Shown here: positions 42,255 through 51,363 of the stretch, one piece after another
Layout: every line of letters begins with the position of its first letter
How positions within the stretch are numbered: position 1 is the first letter of the stretch
Assembly (NCBI GenBank): GCA_012837385.1
Contig: DURH01000069.1
Span: 1-64,000 of the forward strand
Direction: 5' to 3'
Length of the DNA: 64,000 nt
Source of the DNA: Bacillota bacterium
Lineage (GTDB): Bacteria; Bacillota; Limnochordia; Darwinibacteriales; Darwinibacteriaceae
Made by a program: the position numbers and the translations under genes
The notes under the pieces: model-generated
What the model was told of the DNA's origin: nothing
Seen by the model: the letters and a program-made list of their open reading frames with translations, nothing else
The model's database searches: none

Positions 42255-42713
42255 ATGCAGCAGTTAACTCGGGCAGCTATCATTGCAGCAGCCTACATAG
42301 TGTTAGTTTTTGCCTTTCAATTTGCCAGTTTTGGGCCTATTCAGTTTAGAGTGGCGGAGGCCCTCACTTTGCTGCCTGCAATCTATCCCGAGGCCATCGC
42401 CGGCATCTATGTGGGTACACTGCTGGCTAACGTTTTGGGTGGGCACGGTCCTTGGGACGTGTTCGGCGGCAGCCTAGTCAGCCTGTTGGCAGCCTATCTC
42501 ACATACCGCTACCGCGCCCGCCCGTTAATAGCTTATTCCTCCCCCATTTTACTCAATGCCTTCTTGGTTAGCTTGTATCTGCGCTTTATCTTTGATGTTC
42601 CATCTTACTGGCTGTTGGTCCTGACCATTGGTTTTGGCCAGGCCGTGGTGGTGTTGGGCCTGGGTGTCCCCCTGCTCCGTTTTGTCAGGCAGAATCAAGA
42701 TCGGTTCTTATAG
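42255..42713 (+). CDS. queT: QueT family transporter (queuosine precursor ECF-type)
   Basis: 152 aa with five or six membrane helices. QueT features: FASFGPIQFRVAEALTLLPAIYPEAI and GLYVGTLLANVLGG-like GIYVGTLLANVLGGHGPWDVFGG. QueT proteins are S components importing queuosine precursors with a shared ECF module. RBS AAAAGGAGAGTCCTGCC. No preQ1 riboswitch pattern was recognised in the 70-base leader. Its 3' end overlaps the convergent P-loop gene by 19 bases. Confidence 0.88.
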   Translation: MQQLTRAAIIAAAYIVLVFAFQFASFGPIQFRVAEALTLLPAIYPEAIAGIYVGTLLANVLGGHGPWDVFGGSLVSLLAAYLTYRYRARPLIAYSSPILLNAFLVSLYLRFIFDVPSYWLLVLTIGFGQAVVVLGLGVPLLRFVRQNQDRFL

Positions 42714-43750
42714 CTTAAAAGCTCCGCCTCCAGCCCCTGGCGCAGGGCGTCCACCGCCCTAAAATCCATCGCTTCCGTGTAGTACTGCTCGATCTTAACG
42801 TGGGCTTTTTGTGCTCCCTGCAGCTCGGAGATGCCCAGCCCGATCAGTTCGGTAAACAGCTCGTGGTCGCGGCTGTTGGACCAGCCAGCCCCGGAACCGC
42901 AGAAGATGCGCCTGCCCTCCAGGCCCTTTAAGGGTTCCAGCTCTCTGGAAGAGAGCACCGCTAGCTGCAGCTCTGGAAGGAGCAGGTGCATCAGCTTTTC
43001 TGGATTCAGGGGATAGTGAAAAGCTTCGGCCTGAAGTCCAGCCAGCTCAGCGTGGCGCAGAATCACTTCCAGCCACTGGGACTGGCCCGTTCCTGGAGCA
43101 CCCTCTAAGATGTAAACCCTAAAGCCTTGGCTCAGAAACTCGATTTCACTCACATACCCTTCTGGGGTGAGGGCGGACGCAAAAAGATGGCGGGCCGGTT
43201 TAGGAAGAGCCGTATCCTTCCTGGCTTGATGGATCTCCTCCAAGATCTCCTTGATCTCGGCGCTGCAGTCGCGCTTGGTGCTGCTGTTCCGGGCGGCTTC
43301 GTTCTCCTCCAAGGCGTGGGCGGCAGCGAAGTAGCGGAAAGCAGCAGCAAAATGGGCAGCTTTCACCTCTCCCCCAGTTATAATCTCCTCGCGCTTTTCC
43401 TCAAGTTTTTGGGCATCCCAAAAGTCTCCTACGGAAATCAGCTCATCCCGGCAGCCGGGAAAAACAGGGTCTTGGACATGGGGAAAGGTGGCATCGATAA
43501 CAGCCACCCCCAACTCAGGACAAGCAACGGCATCTAAGGACTTGGAATCAGAACTGCAGAAAAAGAGTTCTAGAACGTATCCTTCCCTCTGCAGCTTCTC
43601 CGCCAGGGTCTTCATCAGGCGGGATTTGCCTGTCCCTGGACCACCTTTCAAAAGGTACACCCTGCGGGCCTCAGGCCCGATAATATGCTGAAACAGTGAA
43701 TAGAAACCCTGGGCGCTATTGCTCCCGGCAAAGAGCCTGCGTGTCTGCAC
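42695..43750 (-). CDS. Duplicated P-loop ATPase (PRK06851-like), second P-loop altered
   Basis: 351 aa made of two related halves. The first has a normal Walker A (LLKGGPGTGKSRLMKTL, near residue 34) and the second aligns as ILEGAPGTGQSQWLEVIL (near 217), with Gln where the catalytic Lys should be. FFCSSDSKSLDAVACPELGVAVID and EAFHYPLNPEKLMHLLLPELQLAVL are the paired following segments. It resembles a conserved clostridial ATP-binding family of unknown role. Second half likely does not hydrolyse ATP. Confidence 0.75.
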   Translation of the reverse strand: MQTRRLFAGSNSAQGFYSLFQHIIGPEARRVYLLKGGPGTGKSRLMKTLAEKLQREGYVLELFFCSSDSKSLDAVACPELGVAVIDATFPHVQDPVFPGCRDELISVGDFWDAQKLEEKREEIITGGEVKAAHFAAAFRYFAAAHALEENEAARNSSTKRDCSAEIKEILEEIHQARKDTALPKPARHLFASALTPEGYVSEIEFLSQGFRVYILEGAPGTGQSQWLEVILRHAELAGLQAEAFHYPLNPEKLMHLLLPELQLAVLSSRELEPLKGLEGRRIFCGSGAGWSNSRDHELFTELIGLGISELQGAQKAHVKIEQYYTEAMDFRAVDALRQGLEAELLSYKNRS

Positions 43751-43796
43751 TGCACAGACCTCCTTCAGTGAATTAGAACCGTCTCTAGTATATTCT

Positions 43797-43979
43797 TCAC
43801 TGGGAGGCTGTGCTTTTTCCTTTGATCTGGCGCACCAATTTATCGCGGGGAACCAAGATTACCCTCCCGCAGGTGGTGCATTTCAAGCGCGTATCTACCC
43901 CTGGTTTGAGCACTTCCCAGGTCTGGCCCCCGCAGGGGTGCTTTTTGCGCAGTGTCAGGATATCTCCTACTTCATGCAT
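43797..43979 (-). CDS. DUF951 family small protein
   Basis: 60 aa from ATG 43979 with GGGGG ahead; an in-frame ATG at 44006 has no ribosome site. Core signature: VGDILTLRKKHPCGGQTWEVLKPG, then CTTCGR and VPRDKLVRQIK. Three conserved Cys suggest a small metal site. DUF951 proteins often neighbour parB or ychF/rpsF in clostridia. The longer open frame through 44405 is chance sequence opposite the foldase gene. Confidence 0.88.
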   Translation of the reverse strand: MHEVGDILTLRKKHPCGGQTWEVLKPGVDTRLKCTTCGRVILVPRDKLVRQIKGKSTASQ

Positions 43980-44013
43980 GGAATAACCCCCAAGAATTCC
44001 CTTCATTACAAGT

Positions 44014-44024
44014 ATTATAGCACA
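44014..44024 (-). promoter_or_regulatory. Extended -10 promoter of the DUF951 gene
   Basis: TGCTATAAT on the minus strand (-10 TATAAT at 44019-44014 with the TG extension); the -35 is weak. It is 35 bases before the DUF951 start. Confidence 0.6.
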
Positions 44025-44111
44025 CGTTTTCCCGAATTTATTAGAGGGTATTGTCCCCCTGCGCAGAACTATTGAGCAGGAACCTAATGATAGGATGAAA
44101 GGATGACCTCT

Positions 44112-44984
44112 TTGAAAAGGATTAATGTACTGCTTTTGATTGCTATTCTCGTCATGTCTGTGTTCAGCTCCCCCCTGGCCATGCTGGCCCAGAGCGAGGA
44201 AGTTGTGGCCAAGGTCAACGGGGTTGACATTACCCGCCAGCAGCTCTTGGATCTGCTGGAAGCCGAATACGGCTATTACGCCCTGCAGGATCTGATTCAA
44301 AAGGAACTGGTGCGGCAGAGGGCTGAAGAGCTGCAGGTAAGCGTTGATGAAGACGAGTTCATGGAAACATATGGGCTCATCGTTGCTCAATTTGGCGGGC
44401 CCCAAGCCTTAGCCATGGTGCTTATGCAGAACGGCCTCAGCGAAGGCCAGTTTATCGAACAGCTGAAGTGGAACATGCTGGTTGCTTCCTTGGCTGGTGC
44501 AGAAGTGGAAGTAAACGAAGATGAGCTTAAGCAGTGGTTTGAACAAAACCGCAGCTGGTACGACCAACCCTTTGCTGTAGAAGTCAGCCACATCCTCGTC
44601 GACACCGAAGAGCAGGCCAATGAGATTTTGGCCCAGTTGGAGGGCGGCGCTGATCTGAGCGAATTGGCGGCAGAACACTCCTTGGATCCAGGCACAGCGC
44701 CCATGGGCGGTTACCTGGGACTAGTGACTGAAGGACTTACCGTTCCTGAGTTTGAAGCCGTGGCCTTTGCCTTAGAAGAAGGTCAATTCGGCCTCGCCGA
44801 AAGCGCCTATGGCTGGCACATCATTACCGTGCACTCCAAGCAGGAGGCTGTGGCCGCTGACTATGCTGCCATCGCCCACCTGGTAGAGCAGGATTACCGC
44901 CGGACGAAGGCACTGGATTCCCAGAGCTACCTCTTTAAACTGGAACAAGAGGCTGATCTGGAAGTTCTCTGGCCTGCTCAATAA
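44112..44984 (+). CDS. Secreted PpiC-type peptidyl-prolyl isomerase (PrsA/SurA-like)
   Basis: 290 aa from TTG 44112, placed 8 nt after AAAGGA; ATG 44103 abuts that site. Signal peptide about residues 1-27 ending LAMLAQ with no lipobox Cys, unlike lipoprotein PrsA. SurA-N-like helices follow (VVAKVNGVDITRQQLLDLLE). The parvulin domain is at about 155-250 (VEVSHILVDTEEQANEIL, MGGYLGLVTEG, WHIITVHSKQ). It would help fold exported proteins. Released or held by other means. Confidence 0.85.
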   Translation: MKRINVLLLIAILVMSVFSSPLAMLAQSEEVVAKVNGVDITRQQLLDLLEAEYGYYALQDLIQKELVRQRAEELQVSVDEDEFMETYGLIVAQFGGPQALAMVLMQNGLSEGQFIEQLKWNMLVASLAGAEVEVNEDELKQWFEQNRSWYDQPFAVEVSHILVDTEEQANEILAQLEGGADLSELAAEHSLDPGTAPMGGYLGLVTEGLTVPEFEAVAFALEEGQFGLAESAYGWHIITVHSKQEAVAADYAAIAHLVEQDYRRTKALDSQSYLFKLEQEADLEVLWPAQ

Positions 44985-45007
44985 ACTGTAAAGCAAGCTG
45001 AAAATAA

Positions 45008-45042
45008 AGCGCCCGTTCCCCCACAGGGAACTGGGCGCTTCT
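45008..45042. terminator. Bidirectional terminator, foldase gene / gcv operon
   Basis: AAGCGCCC-GTTCCC / GGGAAC-GGGCGCTT stem, followed by TCTTTGTT on plus and TTATTTTC on minus, between convergent genes. Confidence 0.88.
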
Positions 45043-45045
45043 TTG

Positions 45046-46509
45046 TTACTGCTCTTTCTGCCAGCGCAAAACGGGATGCCTGGCTGCTCTCGCTTCATCA
45101 ACCCGCCTCACCGGCGTATGATGCGGCGCCGTGGTGAGCATCTCCGGATTGTCTTTAGCCTCCTGGGCAATCTGCTTCATCACCTCGATAAACTCATCCA
45201 AGGTGGATTTGGGTTCCGTCTCCGTAGGCTCAATCATGATGGCCTCTTCCACCACTAAGGGGAAGTACACCGTTGGTGCATGGTAGCCGAAATCGGAGAG
45301 CCGTTTGGCCAGATCCAGGGTGCGTACCCCATACTCCTTAAGCCCCGAGCCGGAGAGCACAAACTCATGCATGCAGATGCGATCATAGGGCAGCTCGAAA
45401 ACATCTTTGAGGCGGTTCATCATGTAATTGGCGTGCAGAACCGCGGTTTCACTCACTTCCCTTAGGCCCTTGGGCCCGTGGGACAGAATATAGGCATAGG
45501 CCTTGGCGTAAACCAGGAAGTTCCCATAGAAGGAGCGCAGGCGTCCGATGGAATGCTCAGGCATCACGAAGCGGTACTGATCGCCCTCCTTCTCCACAAC
45601 CGGCCCAGGCAGGAAGGGAGCCAGCTCCTTTGAGACCACAATGGGTCCAGCACCAGGTCCTCCTCCACCATGGGGAGTGGAAAAGGTCTTGTGCAGGTTG
45701 AAGTGGACAACATCAAAACCCGTATCCCCTGGACGCACAATGCCCATAATGGCGTTGGCATTGGCTCCATCGTAGTAGAGCAAGCCGCCAGCCTCATGGA
45801 CAATGTTTGCAATGCGACAGATGTTCTCATCAAAAAGTCCCAGGGTGTTGGGATTGGTGAGCATCAGGCCTGCAGTATTGGGCCCCACCAGCTTCTTCAG
45901 GGCCCCCACATCCACCCCGCCCCGCTCATCGGAGGGCACTTCCACTACTTTGTACCCCACCATGGCACAGCTGGCGGGATTGGTCCCATGGGCGGAATCG
46001 GGCACGATCATCTCAGTACGGTGCCCCTCGCCGCGGTGGTTGTGGTAGCGTTTGATCACCATCAGCCCCGCTAACTCTCCATGGGCTCCCGCGGCTGGCT
46101 GCAGTGATGCCTTGGACAAACCAGAGATAGCTGCTAGGTACTCGCCGAGATTGTACATAAGCTCCAACGCTCCCTGGACAGTCTCTTCCGGCTGGTAAGG
46201 GTGAATGGCCCTGAGTCCAGGCAGGCTCACCACATCTTCATGCACCCTGGGGTTGTACTTCATGGTACAGGAACCCAGGGGATAAAAGCCCACATCCACA
46301 CCGTGATTGAGCCTGGAGAGCTGAGTGTAGTGGCGTACAACCTCCAGTTCGCTTACTTCTGGAAGTTCCGGCGCATCTGTGCGCAGGTATTCTTGGGGAA
46401 TAAGCTCCTCTAGTGGCGTTTCAGGAACATCAAGTTCCGGCAGCCGATAGCCGCGACGGCCAGGCGTAGAACGTTCAAAGATCAAGGGGACAGCTGCACG
46501 CTTAGTCAT
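45046..46509 (-). CDS. gcvPB: Glycine dehydrogenase (decarboxylating) subunit 2
   Basis: 487 aa, the C-terminal half-equivalent of P protein carrying the PLP lysine ([20 protein letters not shown]). N-terminus [19 protein letters not shown] is typical of GcvPB. With GcvPA it decarboxylates glycine and loads the aminomethyl group onto GcvH. Its start overlaps gcvPA by 4 bases (ATGA). Last gene of gcvT-gcvH-gcvPA-gcvPB. Confidence 0.97.
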   Translation of the reverse strand: MTKRAAVPLIFERSTPGRRGYRLPELDVPETPLEELIPQEYLRTDAPELPEVSELEVVRHYTQLSRLNHGVDVGFYPLGSCTMKYNPRVHEDVVSLPGLRAIHPYQPEETVQGALELMYNLGEYLAAISGLSKASLQPAAGAHGELAGLMVIKRYHNHRGEGHRTEMIVPDSAHGTNPASCAMVGYKVVEVPSDERGGVDVGALKKLVGPNTAGLMLTNPNTLGLFDENICRIANIVHEAGGLLYYDGANANAIMGIVRPGDTGFDVVHFNLHKTFSTPHGGGGPGAGPIVVSKELAPFLPGPVVEKEGDQYRFVMPEHSIGRLRSFYGNFLVYAKAYAYILSHGPKGLREVSETAVLHANYMMNRLKDVFELPYDRICMHEFVLSGSGLKEYGVRTLDLAKRLSDFGYHAPTVYFPLVVEEAIMIEPTETEPKSTLDEFIEVMKQIAQEAKDNPEMLTTAPHHTPVRRVDEARAARHPVLRWQKEQ

Positions 46510-47849
46510 GTGATCAACCCCCTTAGTATGCTGACAAAGGAATCGATTTCTTCCTTGGTCCGTGCTTCAGTCACCGAAAAGAGCACTACATCTGGGAGAT
46601 CAAAGCGGGCTAAGGGCAGTCCGCCGATGAAGCCCTGATCCAAAAGGCGCCGGTTGACTTCTTTCCAGTCCACCGCACCCTTAATGGCAAACTCCCTAAA
46701 GGAAGGTGCGGAAAACGCAGCTGAGAGGCCTGGGATCTCCAGCAGGCGCTGCTTCATGTAGTTAGCTTTCTGCAGAGAGTGATACCCCACTTCCCGGAAG
46801 CCTTGTTTGCCCAGGACGCTCAAATAGATGGTGGCAGCTAAGGCGTTTAGGGCTTGGTTGGAACAGATGTTCGACGTGGCCTTTTCCCGGCGGATGTGCT
46901 GTTCCCTGGTCTGTAAGGTGAGCACAAACGCCCGCCTGCCATCCACATCCACTGTTTCGCCGGCAACCCGGCCAGGCATACGTCGAATCAGCTTGCCTGA
47001 GGTGGCAAAAAAGCCAAAGGCCGGGCCGCCAAAGCCCATGGCTTGGCCTAGACTCTGCCCGTCCCCCACAACTATATCGGCTCCCTGCTCACCAGGGGAT
47101 TTGAGCAGGCTGAGGCTGATGGGATCCACCGCCATAACAAAAAGCCCGCCGTTCCCTTGAATGCGCTCCTTGAGGGCCGAGACGTTTTCCAAGAGCCCAA
47201 AGAAGTTGGGCTGCTGCACCACAACACAGGCGGCTTCTGCCCAGGGCAGACTGTCAAGGCTTTGCAGATCCACGATACCTGTCTGCTCATCGTAGGGCAT
47301 GGTGACAATGGCCACATCTTGATTCTCCAGGTAGAGACGGACCACATCCTGCCACTCAGGATGCAGGGTACTGGGGAGGATAACCAGTTCCCGCCGGGTG
47401 GCTGCGCAGGCCATTAAGCAGGCTTCTGCCAAGGCACTGGCGCCATCGTACATGGAGGCGTTGGAAGCTTCCATGCCTGTGAGCTCACAGATCATGGTCT
47501 GGTACTCAAAGATACTCTGCAGTACGCCTTGGGTAATCTCAGGCTGATAGGGCGTATACGCAGTAAGGAACTCCCCCCGCCCCACAATATGTTTGATCAC
47601 ACTGGGAATGAGATGGTCATAGGCGCCTGCTCCCAAAAAAGAGACATATTCCGTGGCATCGCTGTTCTTGGCGGCCAGCTCTTGAAAGTGGCGGAGCAGC
47701 TCCGCTTCGCTCAAAGGGCCGGGGAGATCCAGATCTCCCTGGAACATGGATTCCTTTGGGATATCTTGAAAGAGCTCCTCCACGGAATTCAGGCCCAAGC
47801 TGGCCAACATCTCTTGTTTTTCATCCTTGGTTAGAGGGAGATAACGCAC
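46506..47849 (-). CDS. gcvPA: Glycine dehydrogenase (decarboxylating) subunit 1
   Basis: 447 aa. [20 protein letters not shown] and [20 protein letters not shown] are classic GcvPA stretches, with [20 protein letters not shown] later. GTG start with GGGGG in the short space after gcvH. Forms the alpha2beta2 P protein with GcvPB; the split form is usual in Bacillota. Confidence 0.97.
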   Translation of the reverse strand: MRYLPLTKDEKQEMLASLGLNSVEELFQDIPKESMFQGDLDLPGPLSEAELLRHFQELAAKNSDATEYVSFLGAGAYDHLIPSVIKHIVGRGEFLTAYTPYQPEITQGVLQSIFEYQTMICELTGMEASNASMYDGASALAEACLMACAATRRELVILPSTLHPEWQDVVRLYLENQDVAIVTMPYDEQTGIVDLQSLDSLPWAEAACVVVQQPNFFGLLENVSALKERIQGNGGLFVMAVDPISLSLLKSPGEQGADIVVGDGQSLGQAMGFGGPAFGFFATSGKLIRRMPGRVAGETVDVDGRRAFVLTLQTREQHIRREKATSNICSNQALNALAATIYLSVLGKQGFREVGYHSLQKANYMKQRLLEIPGLSAAFSAPSFREFAIKGAVDWKEVNRRLLDQGFIGGLPLARFDLPDVVLFSVTEARTKEEIDSFVSILRGLIT

Positions 47850-47853
47850 TTAG

Positions 47854-48231
47854 CTAAACCCCCTTTAGATACTCTGCATACTCCTGTTCATTCATTAAGT
47901 CTCCAGTTTGGGCCGGTCCATCGATCTCGATTTCTGCAATCCAGCCCTGCTCCAGGGGGGATTCGTTTACCAGTTCGGGACTGTCATCTAAGGCTTCATT
48001 TACTGCCACGATCTTACCGCTCACAGGAGCATAGACATCGGAAACGGCTTTCACCGACTCCAACACTGCAAACCCTTCGCCCTCTTCCACCACATCACCT
48101 ACGGAGGGCAGATCCACAAAGACAATGTCTCCAAGCTCGTTTTGGGCATAGTCGCTGATACCGACGCGGACAATATTGCCCTTCACTAAAACCCACTCGT
48201 GCTCCTTGGTGTACAGCAATTTCTCACTCAT
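47854..48231 (-). CDS. gcvH: Glycine cleavage system H protein
   Basis: 125 aa lipoyl carrier. Lipoylation site Lys in AVLESVKAVSDVYAPVSGKI. N-terminus LLYTKEHEWVLVKGNIVRVGISDYAQ matches the family. RBS GGAGGTTTCAGC. Shuttles the aminomethyl group between P, T and L proteins; no L protein or lipoate ligase gene is in the window. Confidence 0.97.
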   Translation of the reverse strand: MSEKLLYTKEHEWVLVKGNIVRVGISDYAQNELGDIVFVDLPSVGDVVEEGEGFAVLESVKAVSDVYAPVSGKIVAVNEALDDSPELVNESPLEQGWIAEIEIDGPAQTGDLMNEQEYAEYLKGV

Positions 48232-48332
48232 GCTGAAACCTCCTCGTTGTATTCTCTCTATGCAGCCCGACCCAATTCTGGCGGGGTAACACCCTGCTCC
48301 TGCCTGGTGTGATGGGGAACGGGTACTCGTCC

Positions 48333-49406
48333 TTAGGTCAAGAAGCGGCCCTTTATAATCTTTGCTCTTGCCAGTTTTTTCCTGATCTGCACCTGAATCT
48401 CCGTCTCCGGCTTGGCTGAGTCCACTGGAACATAGCCCATACCGATGGGATGATCCAAACTAGGTGAGTGGGTACCGCTGGTCACAGCACCAATTTGCTG
48501 TCCGTCTAGGGTTAAGATCGGGTAGCCCTGACGGGGAATACCCTTGTCAACCATGGTAAAGGCAACCAGCTTCCTCTGCACTCCCTCTTCCTTCTGCTTC
48601 AGCAGCACTTCACGACCGATGAAATCCTTCTGGAGTTTCACAAAACGCCCCAACCCAGCCTCTAAAGGGGTGGTGTCCTCATCAATATCATTGCCGTACA
48701 GGGGCATTCTAGCCTCCAAACGCAGTGTATCCCGGGCTCCAAGGCCGATGGGCTTCACTCCGTACTTCTCGCCCTGGTTTAGAAAGGCATCCCACAGCTC
48801 TTCTGCAAAGGAGTTGGGGAAGTAGAGTTCAAAGCCATCTTCACCGGTGTAGCCTGTGCGGGACAGGAGCACATTGACACCCTTATAGCTAGGTTCCATA
48901 AAGGTGTAGTTCTTCAAGTCGGCCACAGACAGATCCAGCACTTCCTCTACCAAGGCTGCCGACTTGGGCCCCTGAATGGCGATGAGGGTCAGCTCTGGGC
49001 TTCTATCCACCAGCTGTGTGGCGGGCTTGAGGTGCTGCTCAATCCAGGCATAGTCCTTGGCGGTGTTGGCAGCATTGACCACAAGCAGAAAGCCCTGCTC
49101 AGTCCGGTACACCAGAATGTCATCAATAATGCCTCCCCGTTCATTGGTGAGGCAGGTGTACTGGATCTCGCCCACCTGCAGTGTACTGGCGTCATTGCTG
49201 GCCACCATATTAATGGTGTCTAAAGCGCCTGGCCCTGTGAGTTCAAACTCGCCCATATGGGTGAGGTCGAAAATGCCCACCTTAGAGCGCACAGTGAGGT
49301 GCTCATCCACCAGCCCAGAATACTGCACGGGCATTTCGAAACCAGCGTAGTCCACCATCTTAGCGCCCAGGGCGCGGTGCCTGGCGGTAAGCGGCGTTGT
49401 CTTCAA
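48333..49406 (-). CDS. gcvT: Aminomethyltransferase, glycine cleavage T protein
   Basis: 357 aa, folate-dependent. TPLTARHRALGAKMVDYAGFEMPVQY at the N-terminus, FDLTHMGEFELTGP, and SRTGYTGEDGFELYFP in the folate domain. TTG start behind GGAGAGGGG. First gene of the operon; a 101-base gap separates it from gcvH. No glycine riboswitch (paired aptamers) was recognised in the upstream 150 bases. Confidence 0.97.
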   Translation of the reverse strand: MKTTPLTARHRALGAKMVDYAGFEMPVQYSGLVDEHLTVRSKVGIFDLTHMGEFELTGPGALDTINMVASNDASTLQVGEIQYTCLTNERGGIIDDILVYRTEQGFLLVVNAANTAKDYAWIEQHLKPATQLVDRSPELTLIAIQGPKSAALVEEVLDLSVADLKNYTFMEPSYKGVNVLLSRTGYTGEDGFELYFPNSFAEELWDAFLNQGEKYGVKPIGLGARDTLRLEARMPLYGNDIDEDTTPLEAGLGRFVKLQKDFIGREVLLKQKEEGVQRKLVAFTMVDKGIPRQGYPILTLDGQQIGAVTSGTHSPSLDHPIGMGYVPVDSAKPETEIQVQIRKKLARAKIIKGRFLT

Positions 49407-49552
49407 TGGTCCCCTCTCCTTTCCTTTTTTGCCAGTTCTTTTCCAAGATCATATCAGTTGTTCTCCACTAGAAAGTGGTTTCCTCCTGTCACCATTTCTG
49501 AACTTATGGATACTATAAAGGGCTACTACCCGTTCAGATGGGGGGAAACACA

Positions 49553-49639
49553 ATGTACTTACTCAAGAAGGTTATGGATCCCATCTTAAAGGCACGCCGC
49601 AAGACCATGATTCTGATCTGGCGACGGAAACGCCGCTAG
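49553..49639 (+). CDS. Possible very small basic protein (28 aa)
   Basis: An ATG after GGGGGAAACACA opens 28 codons ending TAG. The peptide begins MYLLKKVMDPILKARRKTMI and ends in an Arg-rich tail; as a helix it would be amphipathic and strongly basic, suited to membrane or nucleic-acid contact. A TACTAT -10-like box lies at 49511 without a clear -35. It is divergent from gcvT and directly precedes a DnaA-box cluster. May be chance. Confidence 0.4.
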   Translation: MYLLKKVMDPILKARRKTMILIWRRKRR

Positions 49640-49657
49640 CTGGGTCTTCACTCAAAG

Positions 49658-49702
49658 TTATACACAGTATCCACAACCACCTGTGGACAACTTTGTGGAT
49701 AT
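49658..49702. promoter_or_regulatory. DnaA-box cluster away from oriC
   Basis: Four boxes within 45 bases: TTATACACA (49658-49666) and GTATCCACA (49667-49675) on plus; TGTGGACAA (49682-49690) and TGTGGATAT (49694-49702) as reverse boxes. Each differs by one base from TTATCCACA. They lie in the gap between the 28-aa frame and the TPR gene, 11 kb from dnaA. Confidence 0.75.
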
Positions 49703-50229
49703 TACCTGTTCAAAAGGTATAAAACAACTACTGCAATGACGGCGATCACAATCCACCCGACGCGGACAACCCTGCGGCTCTCTGGGCTGGACTGGATCTC
49801 GCTCCGCATCCGATAACGTTCCGAACGATTAGCCTGCTTAAGCAGGCTCACTCCTTTGGCAATATCTCCGCTTTTCCGGTACAGCACCCCCAAGTTGTGC
49901 GTAGCCGTGGGGTTGCCTGGATCCAAAGCTAACGCCCTCTCATAGCACTCCTTGGCCCGATCATACCAACCTTGCTCCGCGTAGATGTTGCCCAAATTCG
50001 AGTGAGCACTGGCCAGCTGGGGATCAAGGGCAATGGCATCATTGAAGCACATCTCGGCCTGCCTCAGGTCCTGGCGCCTGGCATATACCACACCCAATTT
50101 ATTCACAGCCCGGGCGTGCTCCGGTTCCTCCTCCAGAAGCCGCCTCAGGGTCTCTTCTGCTTCATCCAGTTCCCACTTTTCCAAGTGGTCCAGCGCTTTT
50201 CCGTAGAGATCTTCCCTGTTGGTGGTCAT
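49702..50229 (-). CDS. TPR-repeat protein with C-terminal membrane anchor
   Basis: 175 aa from ATG 50229 (GAAGGAGGTGGGCTT). Three to four tetratricopeptide repeats at about residues 8-130 (KALDHLEKWELDEAEETLRR; AHSNLGNIYAEQGWYDRAKE; THNLGVLYRKSGDIAKGVSL), a basic linker, then one C-terminal membrane helix (VGWIVIAVIAVVVLYLL). Probably a scaffold facing the cytoplasm. The open frame continues far upstream opposite the YkvI-like gene, but that part is not protein-like. Confidence 0.85.
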   Translation of the reverse strand: MTTNREDLYGKALDHLEKWELDEAEETLRRLLEEEPEHARAVNKLGVVYARRQDLRQAEMCFNDAIALDPQLASAHSNLGNIYAEQGWYDRAKECYERALALDPGNPTATHNLGVLYRKSGDIAKGVSLLKQANRSERYRMRSEIQSSPESRRVVRVGWIVIAVIAVVVLYLLNR

Positions 50230-50297
50230 AAGCCCACCTCCTTCGCATATTCCTCCATTTTTTCCATTATACCTAAAACAGGTAACAAAAGCCACAT

Positions 50298-51302
50298 CTA
50301 GCGCAGGGCGTCCCGGAGGAGAAGGGCTAAGAGCCAGAGCCCAGCCAGGCCTAAGATAGGGTAGGCCATTTTGATCAGCCAGGCGAAGCCGAAGTGGGAA
50401 AGGGACAAGCCCAAACCCAGTACCAGGAAGGAAGCCCTCTGCCAGCTCAGCTTGGGTTGTTCGGCCAGCCGGCTGATAAGAGCCAGGGAGTTGGCGGCGG
50501 CTGTGCTGAACATAGCGCTCCAGAGAAGCAGCTGATAGACTCTCGGTCCTAGAATACCCCAACCGCGGACCAGGTGAGCTAAGGGAAAAGGCGTCTCCAG
50601 CTGGGACGAAGGCAGATTTGCTAGGGCCAAATAGAGGAGGACCATGCTGATTCCCAAGGCTGCGCCCCCCAGCAGAGCCAAGGACCAGCGCTCTCTTTTG
50701 GTGTGTAGATAGTGGTGGCTGCTGGCCAAGAACGCCAGGGCAAAACCTAGGTTGTAACAGCCGTAGAGGGTGCCTGCCTCCAATGCCCTCAGTAGGCTGC
50801 CCGGGGTTAACCCGTGTAAACTCCAATTCCAGTTCTGAACCTGAATAAGTGAAAATGCGCACAACATCCCCACCAAGACCGGAGCCAGCCAACCGCTCAC
50901 CTTGAGGATGTCTTCTGTTCCGTCGCGGAGTAAAGCGAACACCAGCGCCCCGGAGCCAAAACGCAGCAGGATACTGCCCACCGGGCTTCGGCCCGCAGCT
51001 GCCAAACCAGAGAACATCACGCTGATGCCCACTAGGAGGAACAGGGCGTAGATGGCGTCTAGAACGAGGCCCCAAGCAGGCCCTAACGAATCAAAGAGCC
51101 CTCGGTACGAAGTCACGCGGTGTTTGGCGCAGGATTCCAGAACCAAACCGGTACCCAGGCAGAGCAGCACTGCGGACCAGAGCACCCCTGCAAGTCCGGC
51201 CTTACCGTAACTCACAAAGAAGACCACCAGTTCCTGCCCAGAGGCGAAACCTGCCCCCACAATCCCAGCCACATACAGCCCTGTCACAGCCAACAACCGC
51301 AC
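50298..51302 (-). CDS. YkvI family membrane protein (APC-superfamily-like transporter)
   Basis: 334 aa with about ten membrane helices. N-terminus GLYVAGIVGAGFASGQELVVFF is the family hallmark, a broken first helix with a GAGFASGQE motif like the substrate site of APC/LeuT-type carriers. Substrate unknown; several relatives are annotated as branched-chain amino acid or spore-germination-like. Ends 68 bases before the TPR gene start. Confidence 0.82.
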   Translation of the reverse strand: MRLLAVTGLYVAGIVGAGFASGQELVVFFVSYGKAGLAGVLWSAVLLCLGTGLVLESCAKHRVTSYRGLFDSLGPAWGLVLDAIYALFLLVGISVMFSGLAAAGRSPVGSILLRFGSGALVFALLRDGTEDILKVSGWLAPVLVGMLCAFSLIQVQNWNWSLHGLTPGSLLRALEAGTLYGCYNLGFALAFLASSHHYLHTKRERWSLALLGGAALGISMVLLYLALANLPSSQLETPFPLAHLVRGWGILGPRVYQLLLWSAMFSTAAANSLALISRLAEQPKLSWQRASFLVLGLGLSLSHFGFAWLIKMAYPILGLAGLWLLALLLRDALR

Positions 51303-51363
51303 AGCACCACCCCCTTCCCAAGCTTATTCCCCTGGGGAAAATTACATGAATGGGGACAAGTAT

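Noticed and set aside
43980-44405. Extension of the DUF951 frame to 202 aa
   Set aside because: It is antisense to the PpiC foldase gene and crosses the DUF951 promoter.
49407-49552. Glycine riboswitch upstream of gcvT
   Set aside because: The paired aptamer signatures are not present; the space is short and holds no matching stems.
50230-51075. Long N-terminal extension of the TPR gene reading frame
   Set aside because: It lies opposite the YkvI-like gene in a shadow frame, is not protein-like, and the internal ATG 50229 has a perfect ribosome site.
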